Shown here piece by piece: positions 35,881 to 44,747 of a DNA stretch of 51,332 nt; within the stretch, counting starts at the first letter, position 1; each line of letters begins with the position of its first letter. The notes beneath the pieces were generated by a model, which did not search any database, was not told where the DNA came from, and was given only the letters and a program-made list of their open reading frames with translations. The stretch covers positions 1 to 51,332 of the forward strand of contig JAFWTH010000080.1 in the NCBI GenBank assembly GCA_017518975.1, read 5' to 3'. The stretch is from Clostridia bacterium (GTDB lineage Bacteria; Bacillota; Clostridia; Oscillospirales; CAG-272). Both the position numbers and the translations under genes were made by a program.

Positions 35881-35881
35881 C

Positions 35882-37255
35882 TTACCCGCGATAATATTTA
35901 TCAAGTATCTTGTCCTCGATCCTCGACAGCGATTCTCGCGGCAAGATCGAGACGACGTCCCAGAGGATATCGAGCGATTCCTCGATGCTGCGTCTCTCGT
36001 CAGTTCCCTGCGTGAGGAAACGCCGCTCGAACTGACGCCCGAACTCGAGGTATTTCTTGTCCTGGTCGGAAAGCTCCTCCTCGCCGATGACCGACGCGAG
36101 CGATTTCGCCTCGGCGACCTTGGCGCAACATGCAAATGCTTGTGCAGAGATCGCGGCGTGATCCTCTCTCGTGTAGCCCTCGCCTATCCCGTCCTTCATT
36201 AGTCGCGACAGGCTCATCAGAGCGGAACAAGGCGGGTAGACGCCCGCCGTCTCGAGCGCGCGGTCGAGTACGATCTGTCCCTCGGTGATATACGCGGTGA
36301 GGTCGGGGATCGGATGTGTGATATCGTCACCCGGCATCGTCAAAATAGGCAATTGTGTAACAGAGCCCGCGCTTCCCTTCACGATCCCTGCGCGCTCGTA
36401 AAGCGAGGCGAGGTCGGAGTAAAGATATCCGGGGAAGCCCTTTCGTCCCGGGATCTCTCCCTTGAGCGAGGAGATCTCGCGGAGCGCCTCGGCGTAGGAC
36501 GTCATATCCGTCATGATGACGAGGACGTGCATATTCTCCTCGTAAGCGAGGTATTCCGCGGCTGTAAGCGCGCAGCGCGGCGTCAGTATCCTCTCGACGA
36601 TCGGGTCGGACGAGAGGTTGAGGAACGTTACCGTCCTGCCGACGACGCCCGCCTCCTCGAAGCTGCGGCGGAAATAGTCCGCGACGTCGCGCTTTATGCC
36701 CATCGCGGCGAAGACGATGCAGAATCCGGCTCCGTCGTCGTCCTTGATCCTCGCCTGACGGGCGATCTGGACGGCGAGTTCGTTATGGCTCATGCCCGAG
36801 CCGGAGAAGATGGGCAGCTTCTGCCCTCTTATGAGCGTCATCAGCACGTCGATGGAGGAAATGCCTGTGACGATGCAGTTCTGAGGATAAGTTCGCGAGA
36901 CCGGGTTGATCGGCTCGCCGTTTATGTCTCTCACGCCGTCCGCGGGGATCGCTCCGAGTCCGTCGACGGGAGTTCCCGCCCCATTCATCGTGCGTCCGAG
37001 CAGAGACCGGGAGAGAGGAAGGGACGCGGGGAGTCCCGTGAACGACGTTTTCGTCCGTTCGGGAGCCATTCCGCCCGTTCCCTCGAATACTTCGATGACC
37101 GTCCTCTCCTCATCGAGCGCGGTCACTCTGCCGTGCCGTTCGCCGCCAGACCCGTCCCGGATCGATACGACCTCGTCGTAGGCGGCTCCGGGGATCCTTT
37201 TGAGGATAAGAAGAGGTCCCGCTATGCTCTTCGCGCCTTTATAATATACGACCAT
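35882..37255 (-). CDS. ntpB: V-type ATP synthase subunit B
   Basis: 457 aa, usual length for the family. It is the non-catalytic regulatory subunit of the A3B3 hexamer. Seen: N-terminal beta barrel ([20 protein letters not shown]), [20 protein letters not shown], the modified P-loop region [20 protein letters not shown], and [24 protein letters not shown] text around residue 250 ([20 protein letters not shown]), [20 protein letters not shown] and a helical C-terminal domain ending [20 protein letters not shown]. The ribosome site GAGAGGTG lies before the ATG, 10 nt after ntpA. Its stop codon directly touches the R2 repeat. Confidence 0.96.
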   Translation of the reverse strand: MVVYYKGAKSIAGPLLILKRIPGAAYDEVVSIRDGSGGERHGRVTALDEERTVIEVFEGTGGMAPERTKTSFTGLPASLPLSRSLLGRTMNGAGTPVDGLGAIPADGVRDINGEPINPVSRTYPQNCIVTGISSIDVLMTLIRGQKLPIFSGSGMSHNELAVQIARQARIKDDDGAGFCIVFAAMGIKRDVADYFRRSFEEAGVVGRTVTFLNLSSDPIVERILTPRCALTAAEYLAYEENMHVLVIMTDMTSYAEALREISSLKGEIPGRKGFPGYLYSDLASLYERAGIVKGSAGSVTQLPILTMPGDDITHPIPDLTAYITEGQIVLDRALETAGVYPPCSALMSLSRLMKDGIGEGYTREDHAAISAQAFACCAKVAEAKSLASVIGEEELSDQDKKYLEFGRQFERRFLTQGTDERRSIEESLDILWDVVSILPRESLSRIEDKILDKYYRG

Positions 37256-37265
37256 ATCTCACCTC

Positions 37266-39020
37266 TCAGCTCTCCGCCTTCGCGATCGCCGTATTTATCC
37301 TCTTTCTGATCGCGTCGCAGACGGTGAAGTCGTCGTTCGGAATCTCGTATTTCATTCGGGAGACGTCCTCGAATATCCCTGTCGCCGCTATGCGGGAAAC
37401 CGGGACCGCGTCCGCGACGAGGCGCGACGCCGAGTCGTAGAGGAAGAGGATCAGCTCCATCATCTTCATCTGTTTTTCAAGCGGGACGAACGTGTCGGTC
37501 GCGTGATACGCGTTCTGTTGCAAAAATCCGTTCCTGATCACGCCCGCCGTCAGCAGGATGAGCTTTTGATCGTCGGGAAGCACGTCGTCACCTATGAGTT
37601 TCACGATCTCCTCGAGCGACCTCTCGCGTGCGAGAAGCGACGCGATCCTCTTCGAGTACGCGGTAAATCCGGCGCCGACGTTGGCGGCGAACCAGTCCTC
37701 GAGGTCGCGTCCGTATTCGGAATAGCTGTCGGTCCAGTTGATCGCGGGATAGTGGCGCGCCCACGCGAGCGATTTGTCGAGCGCCCAGGAGCATCTGACA
37801 AAGCGCTTCGTGTTCTGCGTGACCGGCTCGGAGAAGTCGGAGCCCTGCGGTGAGACCGCCCCGATCAGCGTGACGGAGCCGACGTCGCCCGACAACGTTT
37901 CCGCTCTGCCCGCCCTCTCGTAGAATTCCGCGAGGCGCGACGGCAGATAGGCGGGATAACCCTCCTCGGCGGGCATCTCCTCGATACGTCCCGAGATCTC
38001 GCGCAGCGCCTCCGCCCAGCGCGAGGTCGAGTCCGCCATGACCGCGACGTCGTAGCCCATATCGCGGTAGTACTCCGCGAGCGTGATACCCGTGTAGACG
38101 GACGCCTCTCTCGCGGCGACCGGCATATTCGAAGTGTTCGCGATAAGGCACGTCCTCTCCGTCATCGGTCTGCCCGTTCTCGGGTCGATAAGCTCCGAGA
38201 ACTCCGAGAGCACCTGCGTCATCTCGTTTCCGCGCTCTCCGCATCCGACGTAGATGATGACGTCCGCGTCGCACCACTTGGCGAGCTGATGCTGCGTCAT
38301 CGTCTTGCCGGTCCCGAAGCCGCCTGGGATCGCCGCCGTGCCGCCCTTCGCGACCGGGAAAAGCGAGTCGATGACGCGCTGACCGGTGACGAGCGGCTCC
38401 GACGGGGGCAGATACTTCACGACGGGTCTTCTCTTTCTTATCGGCCACTTCTGCGCGGGCTTGAGCTGTACTCTCTCCCCGCTCTGCGTCACAACGACGG
38501 CGAGCGCGTCGGCGACGGTGTAGTCTCCGTCGGGCACGGCCGATTCGATCCTGCCCGACACCCCGGGCGGGACCATGCATTTATGGAGCAGCGACGGCGT
38601 TTCGGGTACGGTCGCAAAAACGGAGCCGCCCGTCACTTCGTCGCCCGGTTTTACGGTTATCGTATAGGGACGCTTCACCGTCTCGTCGAGCGACGGGACG
38701 GAGCATCCGCGTCCGATGAATTTGCCCTCTTTCTCCTCGAGAGCGCGAAGAGGTCTGCCGATACCGTCGAAAATGTTGTCGAGGATACCGGGTCCGAGCG
38801 TGAGCGAAACGGGAGTCCCCTCGCCGACGATCTCCTCGCCGAGAGTGAGTCCGCTGGTAGGCTCGTAGACCTGGACGGTCGCACCGTCCTCGCTCGTCGC
38901 GATGATCTCGCCGAGAAGTCCCTCGCGTCCGACTCTCACCGTTTCCGAAACGAAAAATCCGGCTGAGGACGAGGTGACGACCGGTCCGTTTATCGCTTTT
39001 ATTATCGCACGATCCGTCAT
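37266..39020 (-). CDS. ntpA: V-type ATP synthase catalytic subunit A
   Basis: 584 aa, the expected length. It binds and turns over ATP in the peripheral head. Motifs: N-terminal barrel ([20 protein letters not shown]), the non-homologous insertion (about residues 115-190), P-loop [14 protein letters not shown] (about 232-245), [15 protein letters not shown] with the catalytic Glu region, [37 protein letters not shown] and a helical C-terminus. It overlaps ntpE by 4 nt (ATGA) with GGAGG upstream, so translation is coupled. All key residues look normal. Confidence 0.97.
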   Translation of the reverse strand: MTDRAIIKAINGPVVTSSSAGFFVSETVRVGREGLLGEIIATSEDGATVQVYEPTSGLTLGEEIVGEGTPVSLTLGPGILDNIFDGIGRPLRALEEKEGKFIGRGCSVPSLDETVKRPYTITVKPGDEVTGGSVFATVPETPSLLHKCMVPPGVSGRIESAVPDGDYTVADALAVVVTQSGERVQLKPAQKWPIRKRRPVVKYLPPSEPLVTGQRVIDSLFPVAKGGTAAIPGGFGTGKTMTQHQLAKWCDADVIIYVGCGERGNEMTQVLSEFSELIDPRTGRPMTERTCLIANTSNMPVAAREASVYTGITLAEYYRDMGYDVAVMADSTSRWAEALREISGRIEEMPAEEGYPAYLPSRLAEFYERAGRAETLSGDVGSVTLIGAVSPQGSDFSEPVTQNTKRFVRCSWALDKSLAWARHYPAINWTDSYSEYGRDLEDWFAANVGAGFTAYSKRIASLLARERSLEEIVKLIGDDVLPDDQKLILLTAGVIRNGFLQQNAYHATDTFVPLEKQMKMMELILFLYDSASRLVADAVPVSRIAATGIFEDVSRMKYEIPNDDFTVCDAIRKRINTAIAKAES

Positions 39021-39619
39021 TTTTCCGCCTCCCCGCGCATCGCCTTCTCAAATTCGCGCGAAACGGTTTCTCTCATCGAGCCGATCGCCGAGCCGAAGGA
39101 GAGATCGCACGTCATACCGCGGCTGTCGCAGATCAGACCGCCGACGGCGACCGAGTCCGATACCCTGACGGGTATCCCTCCCGCCGCCTCCGACAAGGCG
39201 TCCGCGAGCCGCTCGTCCTGTTCTCTGATCAGGATGACGCGGTCTTCCTCGCCCTCGGTCATCTTCGCTGTCCGCGCCGCCGCGTTTTTCATATACTCTT
39301 CATAGCCGGGCGTCGCGGTGAACCAGACGAGTTTGTTCTCAGCCCTGCCGAGGATCCGCGTGACCGCCGCCTCGCGCTCCTTCGCGACTTCCGCGGAAAG
39401 CGCCGATTCCGCCTCCGAGACGCGCGCCGCCTCCCTCAGCTCAGCCCTTTTGATCTCGCGGGCGGCGGCCGCCTCCGCTTCCGCCCTCGCTTCCTCGCGG
39501 GCGGCTGAGATCCGCTCTTCCGCGCGGCGTATGCCCTCTTCTTTTATTCTGTCCGCTTCGACGTCTCCGGCGTACGAGATCGCCGCAAGAAACGCCTCGG
39601 TCTTCTTTTTCTCGGTCAT
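39017..39619 (-). CDS. ntpE: V-type ATP synthase subunit E (peripheral stalk)
   Basis: 200 aa. A long charged amphipathic helix (EEGIRRAEERISAAREEARA, EAALREIKR-like Ala/Glu/Arg text, residues about 25-85) is followed by a small alpha/beta C-terminal domain (FTATPGYEEYMKNAAARTAK, GGIPVRVSDSVAVGGLICDS), the standard layout of subunit E, which with the small G/H-type subunit forms the peripheral stalk. GGAGG precedes the ATG. One base separates it from the stop of subunit F, and it overlaps ntpA by 4 nt. Confidence 0.92.
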   Translation of the reverse strand: MTEKKKTEAFLAAISYAGDVEADRIKEEGIRRAEERISAAREEARAEAEAAAAREIKRAELREAARVSEAESALSAEVAKEREAAVTRILGRAENKLVWFTATPGYEEYMKNAAARTAKMTEGEEDRVILIREQDERLADALSEAAGGIPVRVSDSVAVGGLICDSRGMTCDLSFGSAIGSMRETVSREFEKAMRGEAEK

Positions 39620-39620
39620 C

Positions 39621-39878
39621 TTATCCTCCCACGCCGTGGCGATCCGGGATACCTACGATAAGGCACTCCGGGTCCCGGGTCCGGATCTTTTCGATCTCGT
39701 CCTCGATAAGGGCGCAGATCTTTTCCGTCACGAGCACTATCCCGATACCGGGATCGTCCGAGGCGCCGCGCAAAGCGCCGATCGCCTCTTCCCTGCCCGA
39801 GACGACGACTCCCTCGACTCCCGCGAGGCGCATGCCCGTGGCGGAATCGGTGTTGTCGCTGATGAGAAAGTATTTCAT
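39621..39878 (-). CDS. ntpG: V-type ATP synthase subunit F (rotor)
   Basis: 85 aa, somewhat short for the family (about 95-105). It starts MKYFLISDNTDSATGMRLAG, the typical Rossmann-like opening of subunit F, and continues GIGIVLVTEKICALIEDEIE and CLIVGIPDRHG. The C-terminal helix that binds the D shaft is shortened to a few residues after the proline, which is a little odd. It is linked by a 4-nt overlap to the K subunit upstream and by one base to E downstream. Confidence 0.88.
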   Translation of the reverse strand: MKYFLISDNTDSATGMRLAGVEGVVVSGREEAIGALRGASDDPGIGIVLVTEKICALIEDEIEKIRTRDPECLIVGIPDRHGVGG

Positions 39879-40324
39879 ACCTTTGAAAGGATGAGGATCG
39901 AAACGAGAAGCCCGTAAAGCGCGATACCTTCTCCGAGCGCGACGAAGATAAGCGCTTTACCGAACGCCTTCGGATCCTCGGACGTCGCGCCGATCGCGGC
40001 GGGAGCGCCCGCGGCGACCGCTATGCCGCCGCCGATGCCGGAAAGACCGGTGACGAGCGCCGCGGCGATATACGCCATACCCGCGGCGAACCCGCTCTGT
40101 TCCGCGGCTCCTGTCGCCTCCGCCGAGGCGGGGACGTCTCCCTCAGCCGATACGGCGAGGGCGAGAGAGCAGACGAGGATACCGGCGAGAAGAGCCGCCG
40201 CCATGTGAGCGAAAGTCGCTCTTTTCGTCGATCCGCCGCGTCTTACGAATCTGCGGCAGAGATAAGACGATAGCGCCACCGTTGCGGCGGGGATCGCGAT
40301 AAGGATGATGGTAAAAGGATTCAT
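39875..40324 (-). CDS. ntpK: V-type ATP synthase proteolipid subunit K (rotor ring)
   Basis: 149 aa from the ATG at 40324, with GGAGG upstream; this ATG overlaps the stop of the phosphoesterase gene by 4 nt. Four membrane segments: about 4-22, 40-60, 80-108 (GMAYIAAALVTGLSGIGGGI) and 122-147. The ion-binding Glu is in ALGEGIALYGLL in the last helix. The first helical hairpin has no acidic residue, as is usual for the fused 16-kDa type with one site per two hairpins. A Ser/Glu/Ala-rich loop (EGDVPASAEATGAAEQ) joins the hairpins. Whether it pumps protons or sodium cannot be read safely. Confidence 0.93.
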   Translation of the reverse strand: MNPFTIILIAIPAATVALSSYLCRRFVRRGGSTKRATFAHMAAALLAGILVCSLALAVSAEGDVPASAEATGAAEQSGFAAGMAYIAAALVTGLSGIGGGIAVAAGAPAAIGATSEDPKAFGKALIFVALGEGIALYGLLVSILILSKV

Positions 40325-41301
40325 TTTTCTTTCCTCCTCAGGTTGTTGGGATTTACGTATCGGTGGGCGGTTTTCGCCCTGCCCGCGGAATCCACCGTTA
40401 TGACCGTTCCGCCGTTGCATCTCTCGTCCCAGTCCCATCCGGGACCCGCTTTGAGCGAGAAGACGAACCGCACGCCCCGGTACGGAACGGAGAAATTCGT
40501 CGAGTGGTTGTGACCCGCTATGAGCGTTTTCGTGTGGTCCTTCTCAAGAACGGCGTCGAAGAATCCGTTGTCCTCGGGATAAGAGGATATATCGCGCATA
40601 ACGCCGAAGGAATCCTCGTACCCCTCCGCCCAGCACCCGGTCTGAGCGCCTTCCGCGGGATCGACGGAATACGGGTCGACGCCCGGCTTGATCGCCGCGG
40701 CGATCGCCTCGTTGTAAGTATAGCACGGGATGTGCATTATCACCGTCGATTCGGGGACTCCGAGCCCTTTCAGCTCCCCGACCGTCTCGACGTACCATTT
40801 TATCTGCCCGGGGGTGTAGTCGGCGTACTCTCTGACCGTCTCCCCGTTTTCGTTCACCCGCGGCTTCATATCGTGGGTGTCGGTCATGAACAGCGCGTGG
40901 ACCGGGCGGTCCCCCTCGCCGATAAGGACGACGTAGTTGCCGATACCGAGCTCGCGCGGTCCCGTCTCGAACGTGAATCCGGGACGGCGCGCCATGACTT
41001 CGACGGCGGCGAGGATGTCCGCCTCGCCGTTCATCTCGTCGTGATTGCCGAAGACCGGCGCCCACGGAACGCCCGTCGAGGCGAAAAGATCCGCGAGTTT
41101 GCCGTACGAGTCGAGGTGACCCGCCTGCGCGAGGTCGCCGCTGACCGTGATGAGGTCGGGGCGGACGGCGGAGACGAGTTCGTCGACCGTCGCGGCGAGG
41201 ACGTCGCTCTTTCCGTTTTCCCAGTCTTCGTTCGAAAGCTGGGGATCGGAGAGATTGAGGATCTTAAAATCGCGCTCCGGCGATTTTTGCAATGATATCA
41301 T
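40321..41301 (-). CDS. Calcineurin-like metallophosphoesterase embedded in the ATPase operon
   Basis: 326 aa, no signal peptide or membrane segment, so cytoplasmic. Metal-site motifs in order: LSDPQLSN (Asp19/Gln21, in place of the more usual Asp-x-His), TVSGDLAQAG (about residue 54), FGNHDEMNGE (about 85), MHIPCY (about 195) and AGHNHSTNF (about 278). The family hydrolyses phosphomono- or diesters; the substrate is not predictable. It overlaps ntpI upstream and ntpK downstream by 4 nt each (ATGA), so it is translationally locked into the V-ATPase operon between the two membrane-rotor genes. That is not part of the standard ntp gene order. Confidence 0.93.
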   Translation of the reverse strand: MISLQKSPERDFKILNLSDPQLSNEDWENGKSDVLAATVDELVSAVRPDLITVSGDLAQAGHLDSYGKLADLFASTGVPWAPVFGNHDEMNGEADILAAVEVMARRPGFTFETGPRELGIGNYVVLIGEGDRPVHALFMTDTHDMKPRVNENGETVREYADYTPGQIKWYVETVGELKGLGVPESTVIMHIPCYTYNEAIAAAIKPGVDPYSVDPAEGAQTGCWAEGYEDSFGVMRDISSYPEDNGFFDAVLEKDHTKTLIAGHNHSTNFSVPYRGVRFVFSLKAGPGWDWDERCNGGTVITVDSAGRAKTAHRYVNPNNLRRKEK

Positions 41302-43205
41302 TTGTCCCGCCTCCCTCCTCGGACTGGAGTGAACGGCACTCCTCCGCCCTCGTAGAACCGGCTGAACATCTCGTAGAATTCAAGGCGAAGCACCTGGATC
41401 CCGACGAGAAGTCCCTCGATCGCGGCGACGACGATATTGCCGATAACGACGATCAGCCACCAGCCGAAGCCGGAGGTCATCCCGGCGAGCGTGAAGACGA
41501 CCGTCATCATGCCCGCGTGGACGAGGACGAACGCGCCGACGCGAAGGAACGACATAGTGTTCGTGACGTATGAGAGAACGGACTCGAAAAGTTCGAAAAA
41601 GCTCTGCGCGAGATATCCGCCCCACTCCGTCTTCTCACCGCTCCGCGTCACGAGCGCGGTCAGCGGCTCCCTCAGATAGATGAGGACGAGCGGCAGAACG
41701 ATGAGGAAAATTATATAAGGAACGGAGAACGGCGAGGAACCGAGCATGATCGAGGAGACGAGACCCCACACGACCGCGCCGTAGAAGACGAGACCGGGAA
41801 GGCCGTTCGGTCCGAACAGAAGCGAACCCCAGTCGCGGCGGCGCGCCGCCACGAAGCAGTTCAGGATCATTGCCAGCACGACGAGCGCGACTCCGATCCC
41901 GACGGCGGCATAGATTATCGTTCCCGCGGTCGCCGGAGCCATGACCTCGATCGGCTTTTCCTCAAGCCCGAACAGGGCGTGATACAGCGGATCGAGCACG
42001 TGCTCGAATCCGAAGACCGAGCCGTAGACAAGACCGAAGAAAGCGGAACTGACGCCGCACCTTATGAGGATGCGCCCGAGCTCCATCTTCTTGATCCGCC
42101 ACATCAGATATCCGACGACGGACACGAGCAGTCCCTGCCCGAGATCGCCGAACATGATGCCGAACAGAAGGATATACGTTATCGCGACGAACGGCGTCGG
42201 GTCGATCTCCCCGTACGACGGCGTCCCGAACATATTGACGAAGAATTCAAACGGACGGAACACGCGCGGGTTTTTCAGGATGACCGGCACGTTCTCCGCT
42301 CCGCTGTCGGGTTCGGCGACCGCCGCCTCGACGCCCGCCTTCGCGAGCGCCTTCACGATCCCGTCCCCCTCGCTCTTCGGGACCCACCCCGAAAGAACGA
42401 ATCCGTCCGCTCCGACCACCGCGCAGCGCGTTATCTCGCCGAGCAGACGCGCGTCGGAGAGAGTCCTGATAACTTTCCCGATCCGGTCGCCCTCGGCGGC
42501 GAAAAGCTCAGCCCTCGCCGTTTCGTTGTCGGTGACGACACCGCCGAGCGATCCGATCCTCTCGCGGACGGACGCAAGCGCATCGCGCACCGACGTTATC
42601 TCCGCGGGCAGGCTGACCGGCTCGAATCCGAGGCCCGAGAGAAAAGCCCAAACGGCGTCTTCCCTGCCTTTCGGGAAGAGGACAGTGACCCACGTCGAGC
42701 CGGACGACTCGGAACACTTCACGACCTGTATCTTCTCGCTCTCCCTGAGTGACGGGATCGTCTCGTACGACGCCGTCGGGAGGACGCCCGTCGCAAAAGA
42801 CGTGAACTCCATCCGCGAGAGGCGCGCCACGTCGAGATCTGCGTCGGCAAAGTGAGAAAGCGTCTCCTCGCTCTCCCGCAGTCCGGCGATCATTTTCTCC
42901 GTCGCGGACGCCCTGTCGTTCAGAGCGCGCAGACGGCGCGTATAGGTCGCGGCCTCTGCCAGAACGTCGTCGATCCCCTCGTCCGGGATCCTCTCCCCCT
43001 CGGGGTCGGCGAATCCCTCCGGGATCAGCGAAAGCAGTTCGTTCTCCGCCGCCGCGATACGGTCGTCCCGGCGCGCTTCGGATCCGGAGCGCAGAGCAGG
43101 CGTCTCGGGCGAGAAACAGCCCGAGAAAAGAAGGACGCGCGCCGCCTCGTCAAGAGATGAAACGGGTCCCGAGACCCTCAGTGAACTCACTTTTTTGACC
43201 GCCAC
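41298..43205 (-). CDS. ntpI: V-type ATP synthase subunit I (membrane stator a)
   Basis: 635 aa, the usual length. It starts at GTG (GGGGGT upstream, 6 nt after ntpC). Residues 1-330 are a soluble coiled domain (RRLRALNDRASATEKMIAGL; SVRERIGSLGGVVTDNETAR). From about residue 340 there are eight membrane segments (PFVAITYILLFGIMFGDLGQ, SFLRVGAFVLVHAGMMTVVF, WLIVVIGNIVVAAIEGLLVG) with the conserved LQVLRLEFYEMFSRFYEGGG-like end (QVLRLEFYEMFSRFYEGGG), including the essential Arg. It forms the ion half-channels against the K ring. Confidence 0.96.
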   Translation of the reverse strand: MAVKKVSSLRVSGPVSSLDEAARVLLFSGCFSPETPALRSGSEARRDDRIAAAENELLSLIPEGFADPEGERIPDEGIDDVLAEAATYTRRLRALNDRASATEKMIAGLRESEETLSHFADADLDVARLSRMEFTSFATGVLPTASYETIPSLRESEKIQVVKCSESSGSTWVTVLFPKGREDAVWAFLSGLGFEPVSLPAEITSVRDALASVRERIGSLGGVVTDNETARAELFAAEGDRIGKVIRTLSDARLLGEITRCAVVGADGFVLSGWVPKSEGDGIVKALAKAGVEAAVAEPDSGAENVPVILKNPRVFRPFEFFVNMFGTPSYGEIDPTPFVAITYILLFGIMFGDLGQGLLVSVVGYLMWRIKKMELGRILIRCGVSSAFFGLVYGSVFGFEHVLDPLYHALFGLEEKPIEVMAPATAGTIIYAAVGIGVALVVLAMILNCFVAARRRDWGSLLFGPNGLPGLVFYGAVVWGLVSSIMLGSSPFSVPYIIFLIVLPLVLIYLREPLTALVTRSGEKTEWGGYLAQSFFELFESVLSYVTNTMSFLRVGAFVLVHAGMMTVVFTLAGMTSGFGWWLIVVIGNIVVAAIEGLLVGIQVLRLEFYEMFSRFYEGGGVPFTPVRGGRRDK

Positions 43206-43211
43206 GCGGCG

Positions 43212-44267
43212 TCACCCCCTTTCATCCGTTATGAGCATTTCTCTTATCGCCCCGGGGGAAATACCGTAGCGTTTCCCCTCGATTATCTTGATGATATTGT
43301 CGCATTCGACGGCGACGACGTTGTAGTACGACGCCGTGACCGCCGCTGACGACGAGGAATATCTTATCAGCCGGCAGCTCTCGGAAAAGATTCTCCGCGC
43401 GGGCGCCTCGTCGACCGTCCGGCACCGGTCGAGGATCAGAAGGAGTTTCTTCATCTCACGGTCACTCCGCGCCGCCGTGAGGACTCCCTCGGCGCCGTCG
43501 GCGTCGGCGATCGCCTCGGCGGTCGCCGTCCTCATTCCTCCGCCCGGTATCATCGCCGCAAGAACGTCGTCCCGCGACGGCGTGAAGAATTTTTTGAGCC
43601 GGTAAGCCGCCGCGACGTTTTCAAGGTCGATGCGGTCTTTCAGCATCCCGGCGATCTCCGGGCACGCCGAGCCCGCCTTTTCGTCCTCGAAAAGGGCGAC
43701 CGCTCCGGTGTAGAATTCAGCGCGCAGAGCCGCTTCCGCGCGGATGAAGTCGACGGGCCCCGCTCCCTCGGGGAAGCCGTCGAGTATCTTCCGGTAACGG
43801 GAAGAGCCCACCGCCTCCGCGATCTCGCCGACCGTCCTCGCCGAGAGGACGTCTTCGACGCTGAACGAGAGGTGACGGTCGATGTATTCCGAACCCGAAA
43901 AGCTCCCCTTGTCGGGCGGGTCGGCGACCCCGGGCGTTATCGCGTACAGAGCCCGGAGGATCGTCTCGACCTCCACCGTCGATATGATATAGTCGGCAAG
44001 TCTTCCGCCGACGGTTATCTCGAATTTGAGAAGACGCTCGAACTCCGAAAATCTCGCCCGCCGCACGGCGTCCTCGAGCGCGCGGCGGTGAACGTCGCCG
44101 TCCCCGAGCGAACGCATCGCTTCCGAATACGACGGGGAGGCGGCGAGATACCGTGCGACCGATGAGACGGAGTCCTGTTCCGTCATTTCGTCCCAGTCGC
44201 GCGCGGTCAGCCGTTTCCCGTACATCGAGCGGATCTTGGCGACGATCGCGCCCGACGCGCCGCTCAA
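43212..44267 (-). CDS. ntpC: V-type ATP synthase subunit C (d-type)
   Basis: 351 aa. I choose the TTG at 44267: GGAGG lies seven bases upstream and the TTG overlaps the TGA of the preceding stalk gene (TTGA). A longer open frame upstream is only the shadow of that gene. Family features: VAKIRSMYGKRLTARDWDEM, all-helical body (AVRRARFSEFERLLKFEIT, YIISTVEVETILRALYAITP), and the C-terminal VVAVECDNIIKIIEGKRYGI, which is the characteristic end of subunit C. It caps the K ring and holds the rotor shaft. It lies upstream of ntpI, whereas in the Enterococcus and Thermus operons C follows E, so the gene order is rearranged. Confidence 0.93.
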   Translation of the reverse strand: MSGASGAIVAKIRSMYGKRLTARDWDEMTEQDSVSSVARYLAASPSYSEAMRSLGDGDVHRRALEDAVRRARFSEFERLLKFEITVGGRLADYIISTVEVETILRALYAITPGVADPPDKGSFSGSEYIDRHLSFSVEDVLSARTVGEIAEAVGSSRYRKILDGFPEGAGPVDFIRAEAALRAEFYTGAVALFEDEKAGSACPEIAGMLKDRIDLENVAAAYRLKKFFTPSRDDVLAAMIPGGGMRTATAEAIADADGAEGVLTAARSDREMKKLLLILDRCRTVDEAPARRIFSESCRLIRYSSSSAAVTASYYNVVAVECDNIIKIIEGKRYGISPGAIREMLITDERG

Positions 44268-44590
44268 AGCGCGCCCTCCGTGACCGTCCGGACGATCGCG
44301 GCGGCGATCGCGTCGCCGTGTTCCTCCTCGGTCCGCCTTATGGCGCGGATCTTCTCCTCGGCCGCTTCCCGGGCCGATCCGATCGCGGCGTCCGTCGCGT
44401 CGCCGCTTTCCCGGGACACGTCGGCGATCCGCGCAAGGACGGCTTCGCGCTCGGCGTCCGCGGCTTCGAGACATTCTCCGGCGCGGGCTTCGGCGACGGA
44501 CGCCGCATATTCGCGCGCGAGTCTCACATGTTCCCTCGCCCTCTCGTCTACCGTCGCTATCCTCTCCAGAGCGGGATCCAATCCGATCAC
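44264..44590 (-). CDS. V-type ATP synthase small peripheral-stalk subunit (G/H type)
   Basis: 108 aa, almost wholly helical and rich in Ala, Glu and Arg (RIATVDERAREHVRLAREYA; EKIRAIRRTEEEHGDAIAAA), without a membrane segment. First gene of the operon, where the small stalk subunit that pairs with subunit E is expected. The GTG at 44590 directly follows AAGGAA; a TTG three codons later (44581) is better spaced from the same site and may be the true start. Overlap with ntpC couples translation. Confidence 0.82.
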   Translation of the reverse strand: MIGLDPALERIATVDERAREHVRLAREYAASVAEARAGECLEAADAEREAVLARIADVSRESGDATDAAIGSAREAAEEKIRAIRRTEEEHGDAIAAAIVRTVTEGAL

Positions 44591-44616
44591 TTCCTTGTAT
44601 ATTATTTATTGAAACT

Positions 44617-44645
44617 ATTTTACTCCGTAAAGGTGAAAGTGTCAA
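44617..44645 (-). promoter_or_regulatory. Promoter of the V-ATPase operon
   Basis: Minus strand: TTGACA (44645-44640), exact 17-bp spacer, TAAAAT (44622-44617). The leader is about 20 nt to the first start codon. This is the strongest promoter by sequence in the window and the only good one I see for the ten-gene operon. Confidence 0.8.
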
Positions 44646-44655
44646 TATTCCTCTA

Positions 44656-44684
44656 TTGAAAGAAACGGGCTTTTGTGGTACAAT
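44656..44684 (+). promoter_or_regulatory. Plus-strand promoter with no gene behind it
   Basis: TTGAAA (44656-44661), 17-bp spacer, TACAAT (44679-44684) preceded by TGG. Transcription would start near 44691 and meet the hairpin at 44704-44731 and a CTTTTT tract at about 44737, i.e. run into the 3' end of spoVG in antisense. Confidence 0.5.
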
Positions 44685-44703
44685 ATTTCGCGGGGAAAAT
44701 CAA

Positions 44704-44731
44704 AAGACCCGCTTCGGTCGAAGCGAGTCTT
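44704..44731 (-). terminator. Terminator of spoVG (possibly bidirectional)
   Basis: AAGAC-C-CGCTTCG against CGAAGCG-A-GTCTT, one internal mismatch. It lies 17 bases after the spoVG stop and is followed on the minus strand by TTTTGATTTTCC; on the plus strand CTTTTT follows a few bases later. Confidence 0.75.
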
Positions 44732-44747
44732 ACGACGCTTTTTCAGT

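Noticed and set aside
35530..35881. A small gene in the ntpB-ntpD gap
   Set aside because: Open frames there are short, lack ribosome sites and run through perfect hairpins shared with the non-coding repeat at 48030.
43212..44645. A 477-aa version of ATPase subunit C
   Set aside because: The first 126 codons are just the other frame of the stalk subunit gene. The TTG at 44267 has a GGAGG site and gives the family length.
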